NCBI GenBank assembly: GCA_913009205.1
Contig: CAJVYC010000009.1
Span: 30,116 to 94,115 of the forward strand
DNA from: an uncultured Fluviicola sp.
Lineage (GTDB): Bacteria > Bacteroidota > Bacteroidia > Flavobacteriales_D > Crocinitomicaceae
Length of the DNA: 64,000 nt
Reading direction: 5' to 3'
Part shown: positions 17,956 to 26,305 of the stretch, one piece after another
Layout: each line of letters opens with the position of its first letter
Position numbering within the stretch: the stretch's first letter is position 1
Made by a program: the position numbers and the translations under genes
Notes under the pieces: model-generated
What the model was told of the DNA's origin: nothing
The model's input: the letters and a program-made list of their open reading frames with translations, nothing else
The model's database searches: none

Positions 17956-18300
17956 ATGAAAATTAAAACTGTACCGATGATTGCGGCAATAGGCCTTTCA
18001 GCATTGATTGCTTATGGATTATTCGCTTTAGCAAAAGGAGGAAATAAAGAATTAATTGGAATTGGAACTGGCGTAATGTCCTTAGTAACCTTGATTACAG
18101 CCATAGGAGTTTCATACAAAAATGGAAGAACTGCCACGAACGTAAGAACCGTTGGAATGCTTTTCTTTACTATTGGTATAGTTAGCAACATAGCTTTTAG
18201 CTTATGGAACCTACCCAGGCCAGCGTATATAGTTACAAACGGAATGCTCATACTTCTCTTTTTATTGATTGCCAACTTTATCGCAAAAGCCAAGTACTAA
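17956..18300 (+). CDS. Four-helix membrane protein
   Basis: The 114-residue ORF from ATG 17956 (MKIKTVPMIAAIGLSALIAY…) has four hydrophobic segments with short loops and a basic end (…FIAKAKY). No family is recognised. It lies five bases after the GYF_2 gene, so it is the last gene of the SPFH cluster and could be its membrane anchor. Confidence 0.7.
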   Translation: MKIKTVPMIAAIGLSALIAYGLFALAKGGNKELIGIGTGVMSLVTLITAIGVSYKNGRTATNVRTVGMLFFTIGIVSNIAFSLWNLPRPAYIVTNGMLILLFLLIANFIAKAKY

Positions 18301-18572
18301 GCCCCGGAAATTCGTCTAAGGATATGTTTCCAGTCATGATGGTAGTGGTTTGAAAGTTTAAGTCTAGTCAAGCTGAACTCAAATGTCAACATGTATATGT
18401 GCGCGAAGTTTAGCTGTGAAGTTGCAACATTTGCGCTTTTATGAATAGCATTAGGGGGAAATTACGAGTTCTGTTTCGCTGCTTACAATTAAAATTACAT
18501 CAATCATAAATCCTACTAGAATTCAGTTCGGTATAACTCATAATTTATAACTCCTCATTCCTCATTTAAAAG

Positions 18573-18947
18573 TTATCCAATATGCTTGTACAACTCCTCG
18601 CGGCCTCCTGTGAGCTCTTTTAGAAGAAAAGCATAACGGTAACTCGGGTTTTCTTTTCCGTTTCTAAGGAACGCTTTACAGATACTTTGTAGTTTATTGA
18701 AGCGTACACTATCGTATCTTGCTCTGAAAGAGGTGGAAAATGTTTCCAATCGAGATTTTATTTTCTTTACACTTACCAAGATTTCAACCGTCAATTCGGC
18801 GCTTATTGGATCCGTCTCCTTCTTTGGTAGAAGTGATTCAAAAGCAGTGATGTCTTCGATTAGGTAGTTTGCAAAAATCAAATCTTGCTTGCTGTCTTCT
18901 TTAACAACATTCGTTTTTCTCTTCTTCTTAGGCAACGGCTTTCTCAT
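18573..18947 (-). CDS. Hypothetical protein, basic N terminus, helical
   Basis: A 124-residue protein starts with a lysine-rich segment (MRKPLPKKKRKTN). The rest is predicted helical, with a central EILVSVKKIKSRLETF and a C-terminal YRYAFLLKELTGGREELY. No signal peptide or family is recognised. It sits 26 bases after the NAD(P)-binding gene at 18974, in the same direction. A TAATTTCG motif ends four bases before the ATG. Confidence 0.6.
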   Translation of the reverse strand: MRKPLPKKKRKTNVVKEDSKQDLIFANYLIEDITAFESLLPKKETDPISAELTVEILVSVKKIKSRLETFSTSFRARYDSVRFNKLQSICKAFLRNGKENPSYRYAFLLKELTGGREELYKHIG

Positions 18948-18973
18948 TCTGCGAAATTAGGCATAATTCAAAC

Positions 18974-19615
18974 CTAAATCTCGTTTGATTCAACAATTCT
19001 AGATGGCGCATTTGAATTGGCTAACCGAACCATTCGTTTTGCAATGCTCTCCGCTTTAACTGCTCTGTACTTTTTTTTCCTTCCGATAAATAAAGGGCCT
19101 AAAATTTTAAACGTAACGGCACCAATTTTTTCTCCAAAGCGTTTCTCTTTTCTCTCGCCAGTAATCAGACTTGGCCTTAGAATATACGTGCGTTGAATTC
19201 CAGAATTAAGAACCGCTTGCTCCATGTCTCCCTTCGTTCTGTTGTAGAAAATTTTACTTTTTGAATCTGAGCCAATCGCTGAAACAACAGCCATCATTTG
19301 GATTCCATTTTTTGCACAGAGTTTGGCGGCTTTTGCAGGAATCCCGAAATCTATTCTCGTGTAAAGATCTTTATCGGGCGTTTTTTTCTTCGTAGTTCCA
19401 ATACAACAATACACTTCATCAGCGGTGAAGTCGGATTTTACTGATTCCAAACCCAAAACATCGACGAGGAATTCCTTAAGCTTCGGATGCTTTTGACCGA
19501 CAGAATTCCTAGAAAATAATTTCACACAATCGTAGCGCTCGTCGTTTAATAAAATTTTCAAGACAAGACTTCCTGTAAGTCCTGTTCCACCAAGAATGAT
19601 TGCTGTTTTGGGCAT
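18974..19615 (-). CDS. NAD(P)H-binding oxidoreductase (TIP30/HTATIP2-like)
   Basis: The 213-residue Rossmann protein begins TAIILGGTGLTGSLVLKILL (GxxGxxG at residues ~9-15). It has CCIGTTKKKTPD and the SDR-like VVSAIGSDSKSKIFYNRTKGDME, with Tyr-x3-Lys (YNRTK) near residue 125 and ILRPSLITGERKE after it. This matches the atypical SDR group of HTATIP2/TIP30-like proteins, whose bacterial substrates are unknown. Confidence 0.8.
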   Translation of the reverse strand: MPKTAIILGGTGLTGSLVLKILLNDERYDCVKLFSRNSVGQKHPKLKEFLVDVLGLESVKSDFTADEVYCCIGTTKKKTPDKDLYTRIDFGIPAKAAKLCAKNGIQMMAVVSAIGSDSKSKIFYNRTKGDMEQAVLNSGIQRTYILRPSLITGERKEKRFGEKIGAVTFKILGPLFIGRKKKYRAVKAESIAKRMVRLANSNAPSRIVESNEI

Positions 19616-19792
19616 CCTTAAAGGTAGTGAATTGTTTCGAGTGTGTTGATTAAAGCGGTCTTTTTCTGAGGGTTATATTGAAACTTCATTGTCTAACATC
19701 TACAATCTAAAAAGGAGCTTGCGATTGATCTAAGGGTCTGAACGACGATCCAAAATAGAAGCGGTCCAATAATCCATCTAAACTCCTAATTA

Positions 19793-20797
19793 TCAACCTC
19801 CAATTGAAGTCATATTTCGATTCTTATGTCCTGCAACGTCTTCATTGCTAAAAGCCGCAAGTCCTCCACGTTCTTTCTGTTTTAGCATGAATACCTTTCG
19901 AATAATCGGTTCGATGTCTTCTCCATTTCGATACAGGGAAAGTAGATCAGATTCATCTTCTGAGAACAAACAATTTTTAATTTTTCCGTCAGCGGTAAGT
20001 CGAATTCGATTGCATGAATCACAAAACGGATTCGTTATAGAACTTATGATTCCGAAAGTTCCAGCCCCATTCTTTAATTCAAAATTTCGAGACGTGTCGT
20101 TCGGTTCGCCTTGTAATTTTGCATAACCATTAACGCCAAATTCTGAATTAACTTGATCTAAAATTTCTTTAAATGAGATCGTTTTTTCAGACTTCCAACT
20201 GTTTCCATCGAAAGGCATAAATTCAATAAAACGAATGTGAACATTTTCCGTTTTTGACCAACGTACAAAATCATTGATTTCATGATCGTTTACATCTCTG
20301 ATCACAACAACATTTATTTTGACTTTGAAATCGTTTTCGAGCAACAATTGAATGTTGTCCTTGATTTCCTTAAAATAATTCCTTCTTGATATTGCGTTGA
20401 AACTGTCTTCTTCGAGTGAATCCAAACTGACGTTTACTGCCTTGATTCCTGCTTCTTTGAAGACATCGATGAACCGATCGACTATTACGGCGTTCGTTGT
20501 TATGGAAAGTTCAACGGGTAGTTTTCCCAGCTCACGAATTATGAGTTCAGCGTCCTTTTTTATCAACGGCTCTCCGCCCGTCAACCGTATTTTTTTGACG
20601 CCCAAATCAACAAACGTTTTAGCGATTGAGAGCAACTCATCGGGTGTCATGAATTCGGCTTTGTCGCGCAATTGAACACCTTCTTCAGGCATGCAATAGA
20701 AGCAACGAAGATTGCAACGTTCCGTTAAAGAAATGCGCAAATAATCGTGCTTTCGACCGAATCTATCAAAGATATGGTTTGAAGTTTCGCTCATCAA
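19793..20797 (-). CDS. moaA: GTP 3',8-cyclase MoaA
   Basis: A radical SAM enzyme of the normal length (334 residues). The N-terminal cluster motif is C28-x3-C32-x2-C35 (RCNLRCFYCMP), and the C-terminal cluster cysteines lie in FCDSCNRIRLTADGKIKNC. It converts GTP to 3',8-cyclo-H2GTP, the first step of molybdopterin synthesis, working with MoaC. The C-terminal Gly-Gly needed for activation is present (…TSIGG). It is the last gene of the Moco operon and overlaps moaCB by 4 bases. Confidence 0.96.
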   Translation of the reverse strand: MMSETSNHIFDRFGRKHDYLRISLTERCNLRCFYCMPEEGVQLRDKAEFMTPDELLSIAKTFVDLGVKKIRLTGGEPLIKKDAELIIRELGKLPVELSITTNAVIVDRFIDVFKEAGIKAVNVSLDSLEEDSFNAISRRNYFKEIKDNIQLLLENDFKVKINVVVIRDVNDHEINDFVRWSKTENVHIRFIEFMPFDGNSWKSEKTISFKEILDQVNSEFGVNGYAKLQGEPNDTSRNFELKNGAGTFGIISSITNPFCDSCNRIRLTADGKIKNCLFSEDESDLLSLYRNGEDIEPIIRKVFMLKQKERGGLAAFSNEDVAGHKNRNMTSIGG

Positions 20798-21705
20798 TCG
20801 TGGCGTGCGCCTTTAAATATTTGAAATAAATGAAGTAGGGCAGGGAAGACCGCGTCCATGGATTCAGAAGCGCCTTTTGTCGATCCAGGCAATGCCATAA
20901 TCACACTTTGCTCTTTTGTTCCGACAATACTTCTTGATAGCATAGAATAGGGCGTGCGCTCCTGTCCATAGCTTCGAATTGCTTCCGCTATGCCCGGTAT
21001 TTCGCGATCCAACAATGGCGCCAACGCATCTGGCGTAACATCTCGTTTCGATAAACCTGTACCTCCAGTAAAAATGATCAGATCCGTTTCTTGCGAAACA
21101 TGGTTCAATGTAACTTCTTGAATTCGATCAAATTCATCAGGAATAATTAAATAATCAACGATTTCAACGTGTGCGGATTCCAATTTTGCAATGATTGCCT
21201 TTCCTGCTTTGTCCTCTTTTTGCCCTGCAGATATCGTGTCAGAACATACAATAACAGCTGCTTTTATATCTTTTCTAAACTTGTCCTTGAAATCCGACTT
21301 CCCGCCTTTCTTCTTAACCAATTTCACATTCTGAATCTCAATTCCTTTGTCAATTGGCTTTAGCATATCGTACATCGTTAAGGCAATCACACTTGCTCCG
21401 TGCATTGCTTCAACTTCAACTCCAGTTCTGTAAATTGTTCTGACTTCAATCAATATTTTAATCTGTAATCCTTCCACTTCATAGGTCACGCCAGTATATT
21501 CGACTGGTAGGGGATGACAATCAGGAATAATGTCCGATGTCTTCTTTACCGCAAACAATCCAGCTGTTTTCGCCATTTCAAAAACATTCCCCTTGGGCAC
21601 CAAGTCGTTCTGAATTGCATCAATTGTTTTCTGCGAACTTACGCATACAATCGCCTGCGCAATTGCGGTTCTTAGTGTTGTGTTTTTATGTGTTATTTCG
21701 ACCAT
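20794..21705 (-). CDS. Bifunctional MoaC-MogA/MoaB fusion
   Basis: Residues ~1-145 form MoaC (cyclic pyranopterin monophosphate synthase) with KKTSDIIPDCHPLP and TGVEVEAMHGASVIALTMYDMLK. Residues ~150-303 are a MogA/MoaB molybdopterin adenylyltransferase domain with VIVCSDTISAGQKEDKAG and FTGGTGLSKRDVTPDAL. The fusion is recurrent in Bacteroidota and couples cPMP formation with MPT adenylylation. It lies between moaE (63 bases upstream) and moaA (4-base overlap). Confidence 0.93.
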   Translation of the reverse strand: MVEITHKNTTLRTAIAQAIVCVSSQKTIDAIQNDLVPKGNVFEMAKTAGLFAVKKTSDIIPDCHPLPVEYTGVTYEVEGLQIKILIEVRTIYRTGVEVEAMHGASVIALTMYDMLKPIDKGIEIQNVKLVKKKGGKSDFKDKFRKDIKAAVIVCSDTISAGQKEDKAGKAIIAKLESAHVEIVDYLIIPDEFDRIQEVTLNHVSQETDLIIFTGGTGLSKRDVTPDALAPLLDREIPGIAEAIRSYGQERTPYSMLSRSIVGTKEQSVIMALPGSTKGASESMDAVFPALLHLFQIFKGARHD

Positions 21706-21768
21706 TCGATTGTTCGATTTTTGATTATCCGATCTTTTGACCGTCTATTTTTTTAAATTTCCTAACTC

Positions 21769-22197
21769 CTACAAGTTCACCTTATGAACAAACGATCCAT
21801 CCTCAAAAAGTTCTTTTCCAAAAATGGGAACCTTCTCCTTAATTTCCTCCACTAAATATTCAATTGCCCGCTGTACTTCCTTTCGGTGCTTGGACGAAAC
21901 AAAAGCGAAAAGACAAATTTCTCCGGTTTTCACAACGCCAAGGCTATGATAGATATGCATGCACGTTAAATCAAATTTGTCAAATGTCGCTTCACGGATA
22001 TCATGGAATGCTTTGTTCGCCATTTCTTCATGAGCGCTGTACTCGATTGCCATTACTTCTTTGCCATCGATACTATCGGCTCTTACTTGACCCAAAAATA
22101 TTTGGTGCGCTCCAATGTTCGTTTTCACTTGATGATGCGCAATCGATGTTCCAATAAAATCAGATGATATTGCTCCTTCTTTAAAACAGTTTTTCAT
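21769..22197 (-). CDS. moaE: Molybdopterin synthase large subunit MoaE
   Basis: The 142-residue protein has the MoaE core: GAHQIFLGQVRADS…VMAIEYSAHEEMANK, then IYHSLGVVKTGEICLFAFVSSKHRKEVQRAIEY. The conserved lysine/arginine residues of the active-site pocket (KHRKE) are present. With MoaD it converts cPMP to molybdopterin. It begins three bases after the moeB-like gene. Confidence 0.93.
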   Translation of the reverse strand: MKNCFKEGAISSDFIGTSIAHHQVKTNIGAHQIFLGQVRADSIDGKEVMAIEYSAHEEMANKAFHDIREATFDKFDLTCMHIYHSLGVVKTGEICLFAFVSSKHRKEVQRAIEYLVEEIKEKVPIFGKELFEDGSFVHKVNL

Positions 22198-22200
22198 TTC

Positions 22201-23295
22201 TTATTTTTCTTGTTCAAAAGGATAAAATGTGATTCCACCCTTCAAATTTGTTAAGTTCTTATAGTTGTATTGCTCTTTTAGAAAATCAATCGCCATTTGA
22301 CTTCGAATTCCCCTTTTGCAGAAGATCAGCGTGTTTTTATCCGGGTCAATTTCACCGAACCTGACATGCAGTTCTCCCATTGGAATGACGTTTGATGCCA
22401 AGCCTTCAATTATTGGGTATTCATTGTATTCGCGCACGTCAATGATTTGCTCAAAGCTGTTTTTACTCTCTAAAAATGCTTCAACATCAATCTCTAAAAC
22501 TGGAGTTAAACATTGAAATTGATAATCGTTTTGATCAAATCCATTTATCTTAATTCTCTCGTAAATTTCGTGTTCTACTTTGGGGATAGTGTAAGAATTC
22601 GATTGATTGTTAAGTGCATTGAACACGTGTAATTTTCCATTGAGAGGTGTTCCAATTTTAATGATGATTTTGATCACTTCGTTCGCTTGAAACGTTCCGA
22701 TTATTCCTGGAAGAATTCCTATTACTCCTGTGTCAGCGCAATTACTTACCGATTTTGGGTCTGGCAAATCTGGATACAAACACCTGTAAGTCGGTCCGTT
22801 GTTTAAATTGAAAACGGAAACTTGACCTTCAAATTTATGAATCGCACCATAGACTAAAGGCTTATTTTGGATGAAACACGCATCATTTATCAGGTAACGT
22901 GTTTCAAAATTGTCAGTGCAATCAACAATAATATCGAAGGCAGAAACGAGATCAATCGCATTTCCGATAGTGATTCCATCGGCGAAGGTTTTAAAATTCA
23001 CAAATGGATTCAAGTCTTTCAGCCGTTTTTTTGCTACATCGACTTTCAGTTTTCCGAGTGAGGAATGACCAAATAAAACCTGTCTTTGAAGATTGGTTTT
23101 TTCTACGGTATCGTGATCGGCGATTCCAATTGTTCCGACTCCAGCTGCGGATAAATATTGAAGAACAGGACATCCCAACCCACCTGCGCCAATAATTAGC
23201 ACACTTGAATTCTTGAGTTTCAATTGCCCACTCAATCCGATCTTTTCCAAAATCAAATGACGGCTGTATATTTCGTGTTCTTCTGGACTTAACAT
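22201..23295 (-). CDS. moeB: MoeB/ThiF-type adenylyltransferase with C-terminal rhodanese domain
   Basis: Residues ~1-245 are the E1-like MoeB/ThiF fold: ATP loop GAGGLGCPVLQYL, then DHDTVEKTNLQRQ and VDCTDNFETRYLIND. Residues ~265-364 are a rhodanese domain whose catalytic cysteine sits in LIFCKRGIRSQ. It adenylates the MoaD C terminus, and the rhodanese can deliver sulfur for the thiocarboxylate. The usual structural zinc site is incomplete: the first CxxC reads Thr-Tyr-Arg-Cys and no second CxxC is seen before the rhodanese, so it probably folds without zinc. It is packed between moaD (2 bases) and moaE (3 bases). Confidence 0.9.
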   Translation of the reverse strand: MLSPEEHEIYSRHLILEKIGLSGQLKLKNSSVLIIGAGGLGCPVLQYLSAAGVGTIGIADHDTVEKTNLQRQVLFGHSSLGKLKVDVAKKRLKDLNPFVNFKTFADGITIGNAIDLVSAFDIIVDCTDNFETRYLINDACFIQNKPLVYGAIHKFEGQVSVFNLNNGPTYRCLYPDLPDPKSVSNCADTGVIGILPGIIGTFQANEVIKIIIKIGTPLNGKLHVFNALNNQSNSYTIPKVEHEIYERIKINGFDQNDYQFQCLTPVLEIDVEAFLESKNSFEQIIDVREYNEYPIIEGLASNVIPMGELHVRFGEIDPDKNTLIFCKRGIRSQMAIDFLKEQYNYKNLTNLKGGITFYPFEQEK

Positions 23296-23297
23296 AT

Positions 23298-23537
23298 TTA
23301 TCCACCCGCAAAAGGAGGGAGGAGTGCTATTTCATTAATTTCTGTATTTGCTGGAAGTATATCGGTGATCTCATGATTTACAGCGATTTTATAGTTGATT
23401 TCTTTTAACTCAGGATGACGGGTTTCAAAATAGTCGCGTAGGTTAACTGTGCCACCCTCAGTTTCAAACGTGTGCAATTCAGACGATCTTTCCAATCGAT
23501 CTGAGATCATTCCATAATAGTGAGTTTCAACTTTCAA
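23298..23537 (-). CDS. moaD: Molybdopterin synthase sulfur carrier MoaD
   Basis: The 79-residue ubiquitin-like protein ends in Phe-Ala-Gly-Gly, the tail that is adenylated by MoeB and thiocarboxylated to donate sulfur with MoaE. EIALLPPFAGG is the family ending. It overlaps mobA by 4 bases. Confidence 0.93.
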   Translation of the reverse strand: MKVETHYYGMISDRLERSSELHTFETEGGTVNLRDYFETRHPELKEINYKIAVNHEITDILPANTEINEIALLPPFAGG

Positions 23538-24100
23538 TTTCCTGCTTCTTTAAGTTCTTCTATCGTGTTTATGTTATCGAATGCGCGGGCCGTAATTCCT
23601 TTGATGTTATCCATCGGAACGGCTTTTACATGCAGTATTTCATTCGCTTCACTCAATTTTAGGTCGTCTTTTTCAATTTGAGATTGGAACGTTTTAATTC
23701 CACTTTTTGAATAAATTCCAATGAGTGGATGTTGCCAACCTTCATATCCTGAAATTGTCACGTTTTGATTTTCACATTCGGCAATAAGGCATTCGATTAG
23801 AGCGGAATTTACAAAAGGCGTGTCGCAACTGAGAATCAAATTCATTTCGGAGTCGGAACTACTTAGTGCAGTGTAAATGCCACCGATTGGTCCTTTGTCT
23901 GAAATTAAATCTTTAAAAACGGGATATCCGAAGTGCTTGTATTCTGAATTATTTGATACGATCTGAATTGGAAGTTTTAATTGCTCAAGCATGTCTATAA
24001 TGTATTGAATCATGGGTTTTCCAGAGAGGTGAACCAATCCTTTGTCGACTCCCATTCGAGAGCTTTTACCTCCAGCTAATATGAATGCGTTCAACTTCAT
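23534..24100 (-). CDS. mobA: Molybdenum cofactor guanylyltransferase MobA-like
   Basis: The 188-residue nucleotidyltransferase has the family motif FILAGGKSSRMGVDKGLV near residue 6 and the metal-binding LSCDTPFV near residue 94. It transfers GMP to Mo-molybdopterin to give bis-MGD precursors used by DMSO-reductase-type enzymes. It overlaps both neighbours by 4 bases. Confidence 0.88.
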   Translation of the reverse strand: MKLNAFILAGGKSSRMGVDKGLVHLSGKPMIQYIIDMLEQLKLPIQIVSNNSEYKHFGYPVFKDLISDKGPIGGIYTALSSSDSEMNLILSCDTPFVNSALIECLIAECENQNVTISGYEGWQHPLIGIYSKSGIKTFQSQIEKDDLKLSEANEILHVKAVPMDNIKGITARAFDNINTIEELKEAGN

Positions 24101-24453
24101 CCTGGGAAATCAATTTGAGCCATTTTCTTGTCAAGGAACTTGTGGTTGTCATCGCGCAGTTTTGTGAAAAGCTCTATCGCTTTCCGACCTGCATCGCTAA
24201 GTTGAGTGCCACCGCCGCCTTTGCCACCAATCGTTCGTTTGACAAGTACATCAGAGCCGATTCCGTTCATTGAATCAACCAATCTCCAAGCTTTCTTGTA
24301 AGACATTCCCATCTCCTTAGCGGCTTTTGATATTGATCCTTGAAGTTCGATTTCTTTGAGCAAAGCAATGCGCCCTTCACCCAAATATGTTCCGTTTTCT
24401 GCTGTGATCCAGATTCTGCTTTTTACTTGAAATTTGGGTTTGTTTTCCGACAC
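24097..24453 (-). CDS. ModE-type winged-helix regulator (DNA-binding domain only)
   Basis: The 118-residue protein matches the N-terminal DNA-binding domain of ModE: GEGRIALLKEIELQGSISKAAKEMGMSYKKAWRLVDSMN, then the GGKGGGGTQLS wing. The molybdate-binding MOP domains of full ModE are absent, as in many short Bacteroidota versions. It opens the Moco operon with a GTG codon at 24451-24453. An inverted repeat overlaps that start codon, which suggests autoregulation. Confidence 0.85.
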   Translation of the reverse strand: MSENKPKFQVKSRIWITAENGTYLGEGRIALLKEIELQGSISKAAKEMGMSYKKAWRLVDSMNGIGSDVLVKRTIGGKGGGGTQLSDAGRKAIELFTKLRDDNHKFLDKKMAQIDFPG

Positions 24454-24479
24454 CGTTATGTTTTATAGGATACAACGGT
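24452..24479. promoter_or_regulatory. Candidate ModE-like operator at the start of the Moco operon
   Basis: ACCGTTATG and TACAACGGT form an imperfect inverted repeat with a 10-base spacer, its left arm overlapping the GTG start codon. The arms resemble the CGTTAT half-site of enterobacterial ModE boxes. The assignment is an inference from position and similarity. Confidence 0.4.
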
Positions 24480-24577
24480 TAAATGTAGTGAGAAAAGATG
24501 AATTATTGAAGGTTTTTACGGATGATATGAAACACAGTTCGCTCTTCTAAGAAAAGGTGCTGCGATAAAAAAAAGAA

Positions 24578-25621
24578 CTACGTAGCTTTTGATAATATCT
24601 CAATTTTCAAACTGATTTCCAAGTGTTTGTTTAGTAAATCGCCCATAGTTTTTAATTCTAGAAAGCTATTGTTTTTATGAAACACGGCCAATTCACTTTT
24701 CAAAATTTCAACATTTTTCTTTGTTGAAACAATGTCTTTTTTCATTATTCGCAATAAACTTCTTGTCCGGCGCTTAGAAGCAAAGAACCGCTTCTTCATT
24801 GCAACCCTTTCGATTCGTTGGTATTGCGTAGCCATTTCAATGCTCATTACTTCTTGCACCAGTTTGACCAATTCAATGTTGTCTTTATAAAACTGAGGTC
24901 TGTAAATGTTCATTCTACCTTCAAAACTCTGTTGGTCAAAATCCATTGCGATTAGGCGGTATTGAATATTGTCAAAATCTTGGGTGATTTCCACAACAAA
25001 ATTGTATGCTCGCATATCTCCCAAAAGTCGCACAAAACAACGTTCATTGAATTTTACGAATTCCTTAGCGAGGCGCAAACGATTCTCAATTTTAATCGTT
25101 TTGTTTTTCAGAATAAAATCGTCCACAGGAATTCCTACAACATGATCTTCTACCAAAGTTTGGTTGTCGACAAGATAATTTACACGATTTGGAGAAAATA
25201 TTTCTTCTAATTCCAATCCGTAAATCCTAGAAGAGTCTGCACGTTTCACATAGAAATGGTCGTAATTGTCATTAATTTCATTGACTACACGAATTCTAAA
25301 AGGTTGTGAATTTCCAAAAGAGCAAAAGTCAATTCTGTCGATTCTCAAGTAAGGAATTGTATCACCGTCAGAAACTAATTTTTGATAGACTTCAACCAGT
25401 GCTTTTGAGAGGGCCTGTAATTCGTCTTGTTTGTAGATAGCAAGATGCCAGAGTGTTTTTTTACCCTCATCATCCTCTAAAGGGATTAAGTCTGTGAAAT
25501 GAACAAGATCTTCATAAGTAATTGGGAGATTGTCAAGTCGCGAATATTGGCGCAAGTGATCTTTAAGGTTCGCCTTAATTTTGTAAACAGGCTTCTTGTA
25601 TTCGATGTGATTGAATTCCAT
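24578..25621 (-). CDS. Unknown protein with kinase-like motif
   Basis: I do not recognise this 347-residue protein by name. It has no signal peptide or membrane segment. Residues ~200-245 read FVKFNERCFVRLLGDMRAYN…, then RLIAMDFDQQSFEG. A Gly-Asp-x3-x-Asn followed by hydrophobics and Asp-Phe-Asp is reminiscent of the catalytic and metal-binding loops of atypical kinases (HipA, APH or CotH-like folds). The C-terminal ~100 residues are basic and helical (RVAMKKRFFASKRRTRSLLRIMKK). The start ATG at 25621 is eight bases after the stop of a small ORF, so the two may be translated together. Confidence 0.65.
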   Translation of the reverse strand: MEFNHIEYKKPVYKIKANLKDHLRQYSRLDNLPITYEDLVHFTDLIPLEDDEGKKTLWHLAIYKQDELQALSKALVEVYQKLVSDGDTIPYLRIDRIDFCSFGNSQPFRIRVVNEINDNYDHFYVKRADSSRIYGLELEEIFSPNRVNYLVDNQTLVEDHVVGIPVDDFILKNKTIKIENRLRLAKEFVKFNERCFVRLLGDMRAYNFVVEITQDFDNIQYRLIAMDFDQQSFEGRMNIYRPQFYKDNIELVKLVQEVMSIEMATQYQRIERVAMKKRFFASKRRTRSLLRIMKKDIVSTKKNVEILKSELAVFHKNNSFLELKTMGDLLNKHLEISLKIEILSKAT

Positions 25622-25629
25622 TTATGGGA

Positions 25630-25806
25630 TTACTTTAATAATACTTTTACTGGAATACTTTTCCCAGCTTTTAAAACGATATAATCTGTACCCTGCATTA
25701 GTATCCATGATTTGATCTGAAATATACCTCTATTCTTTGTTTGAAAAACGGTGGCGAATAATTTTCTCGAATTCATTGTTCTGTTAAGGGCAACTTTTAG
25801 TGACAT
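25630..25806 (-). CDS. Small ORF (58 aa) coupled to the kinase-like gene
   Basis: From ATG 25806 the frame encodes 58 residues (MSLKVALNRTMNSRKLFATV…IPVKVLLK), ending eight bases before the downstream ATG. The frame is open upstream for about 30 more codons without a start codon, back into a hairpin at ~25879-25903. It may be a short protein or the 3' end of a truncated gene. The final residues (GTDYIVLKAGKSIPVKVLLK) are not a convincing T9SS tail. No family recognised. Confidence 0.35.
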   Translation of the reverse strand: MSLKVALNRTMNSRKLFATVFQTKNRGIFQIKSWILMQGTDYIVLKAGKSIPVKVLLK

Positions 25807-26272
25807 CTGAATCGATGATAAATTTAAATCTGGTGAATTCGTTTTGTTCGCATCTCCGAAAAAATCTCTATAAACAGCAAAAGCAACTCGAGAGAGCTGC
25901 TTTTACTATAACCTAACCACTATTCACTGAAAAAGACTTTTAGTACCGATTAAAACCAAATACTAAAATGAATCTTTACACAACAAATTTAAACGGAATA
26001 CTCTCTGAAAAAAAATATTTTTAAGCACTAAAACCTTGATTCTATTATTTGCTTCATCTAGAATTAACACTCTATTGATTAAATTATTCAATTCGTGGGT
26101 AAAATATGTGCGTTCATAGAAAAAGTGCCATTATATTGTTGGAGTCCTAATAGTTTTTTCAATTTCATTTATTCGACAATTGGTTTGTTTTAATCGATGA
26201 ATGGCAATGAGTATTCATAAACAGGCACTTCCTCTACATGATTCTTTTGCTGTATTATGAAGGAGTTTTGAA
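25807..26272. other. Intergenic stretch without an intact gene
   Basis: It holds a hairpin (AAAAGC…CTC/GAG…GCTTTT) at about 25879-25903 that could terminate in either direction. On the reverse strand there is also a short coding-like tail ending in a stop near 26200 (…NHVEEVPVYEYSLPFID). No promoter is convincing. It may contain the eroded remains of a gene between the efflux operon and the kinase-like gene. Confidence 0.3.
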
Positions 26273-26300
26273 CAAAAAAAAGGGAGTTTTTAAACTCCCT
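26273..26300 (-). terminator. Terminator of the RND efflux operon
   Basis: The 8-base perfect stem GGGAGTTT / AAACTCCC is followed on the reverse strand by eight Ts, six bases beyond the RND stop codon. Confidence 0.9.
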
Positions 26301-26305
26301 TAATT

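Noticed and set aside
18297..18460. Reverse-strand ORF of ~50 codons after the SPFH cluster (…FEFSLTRLKLSNHYHHDW…)
   Set aside because: It has coding-like composition, but no credible start and no recognised family; it overlaps the 3' end of a real gene.
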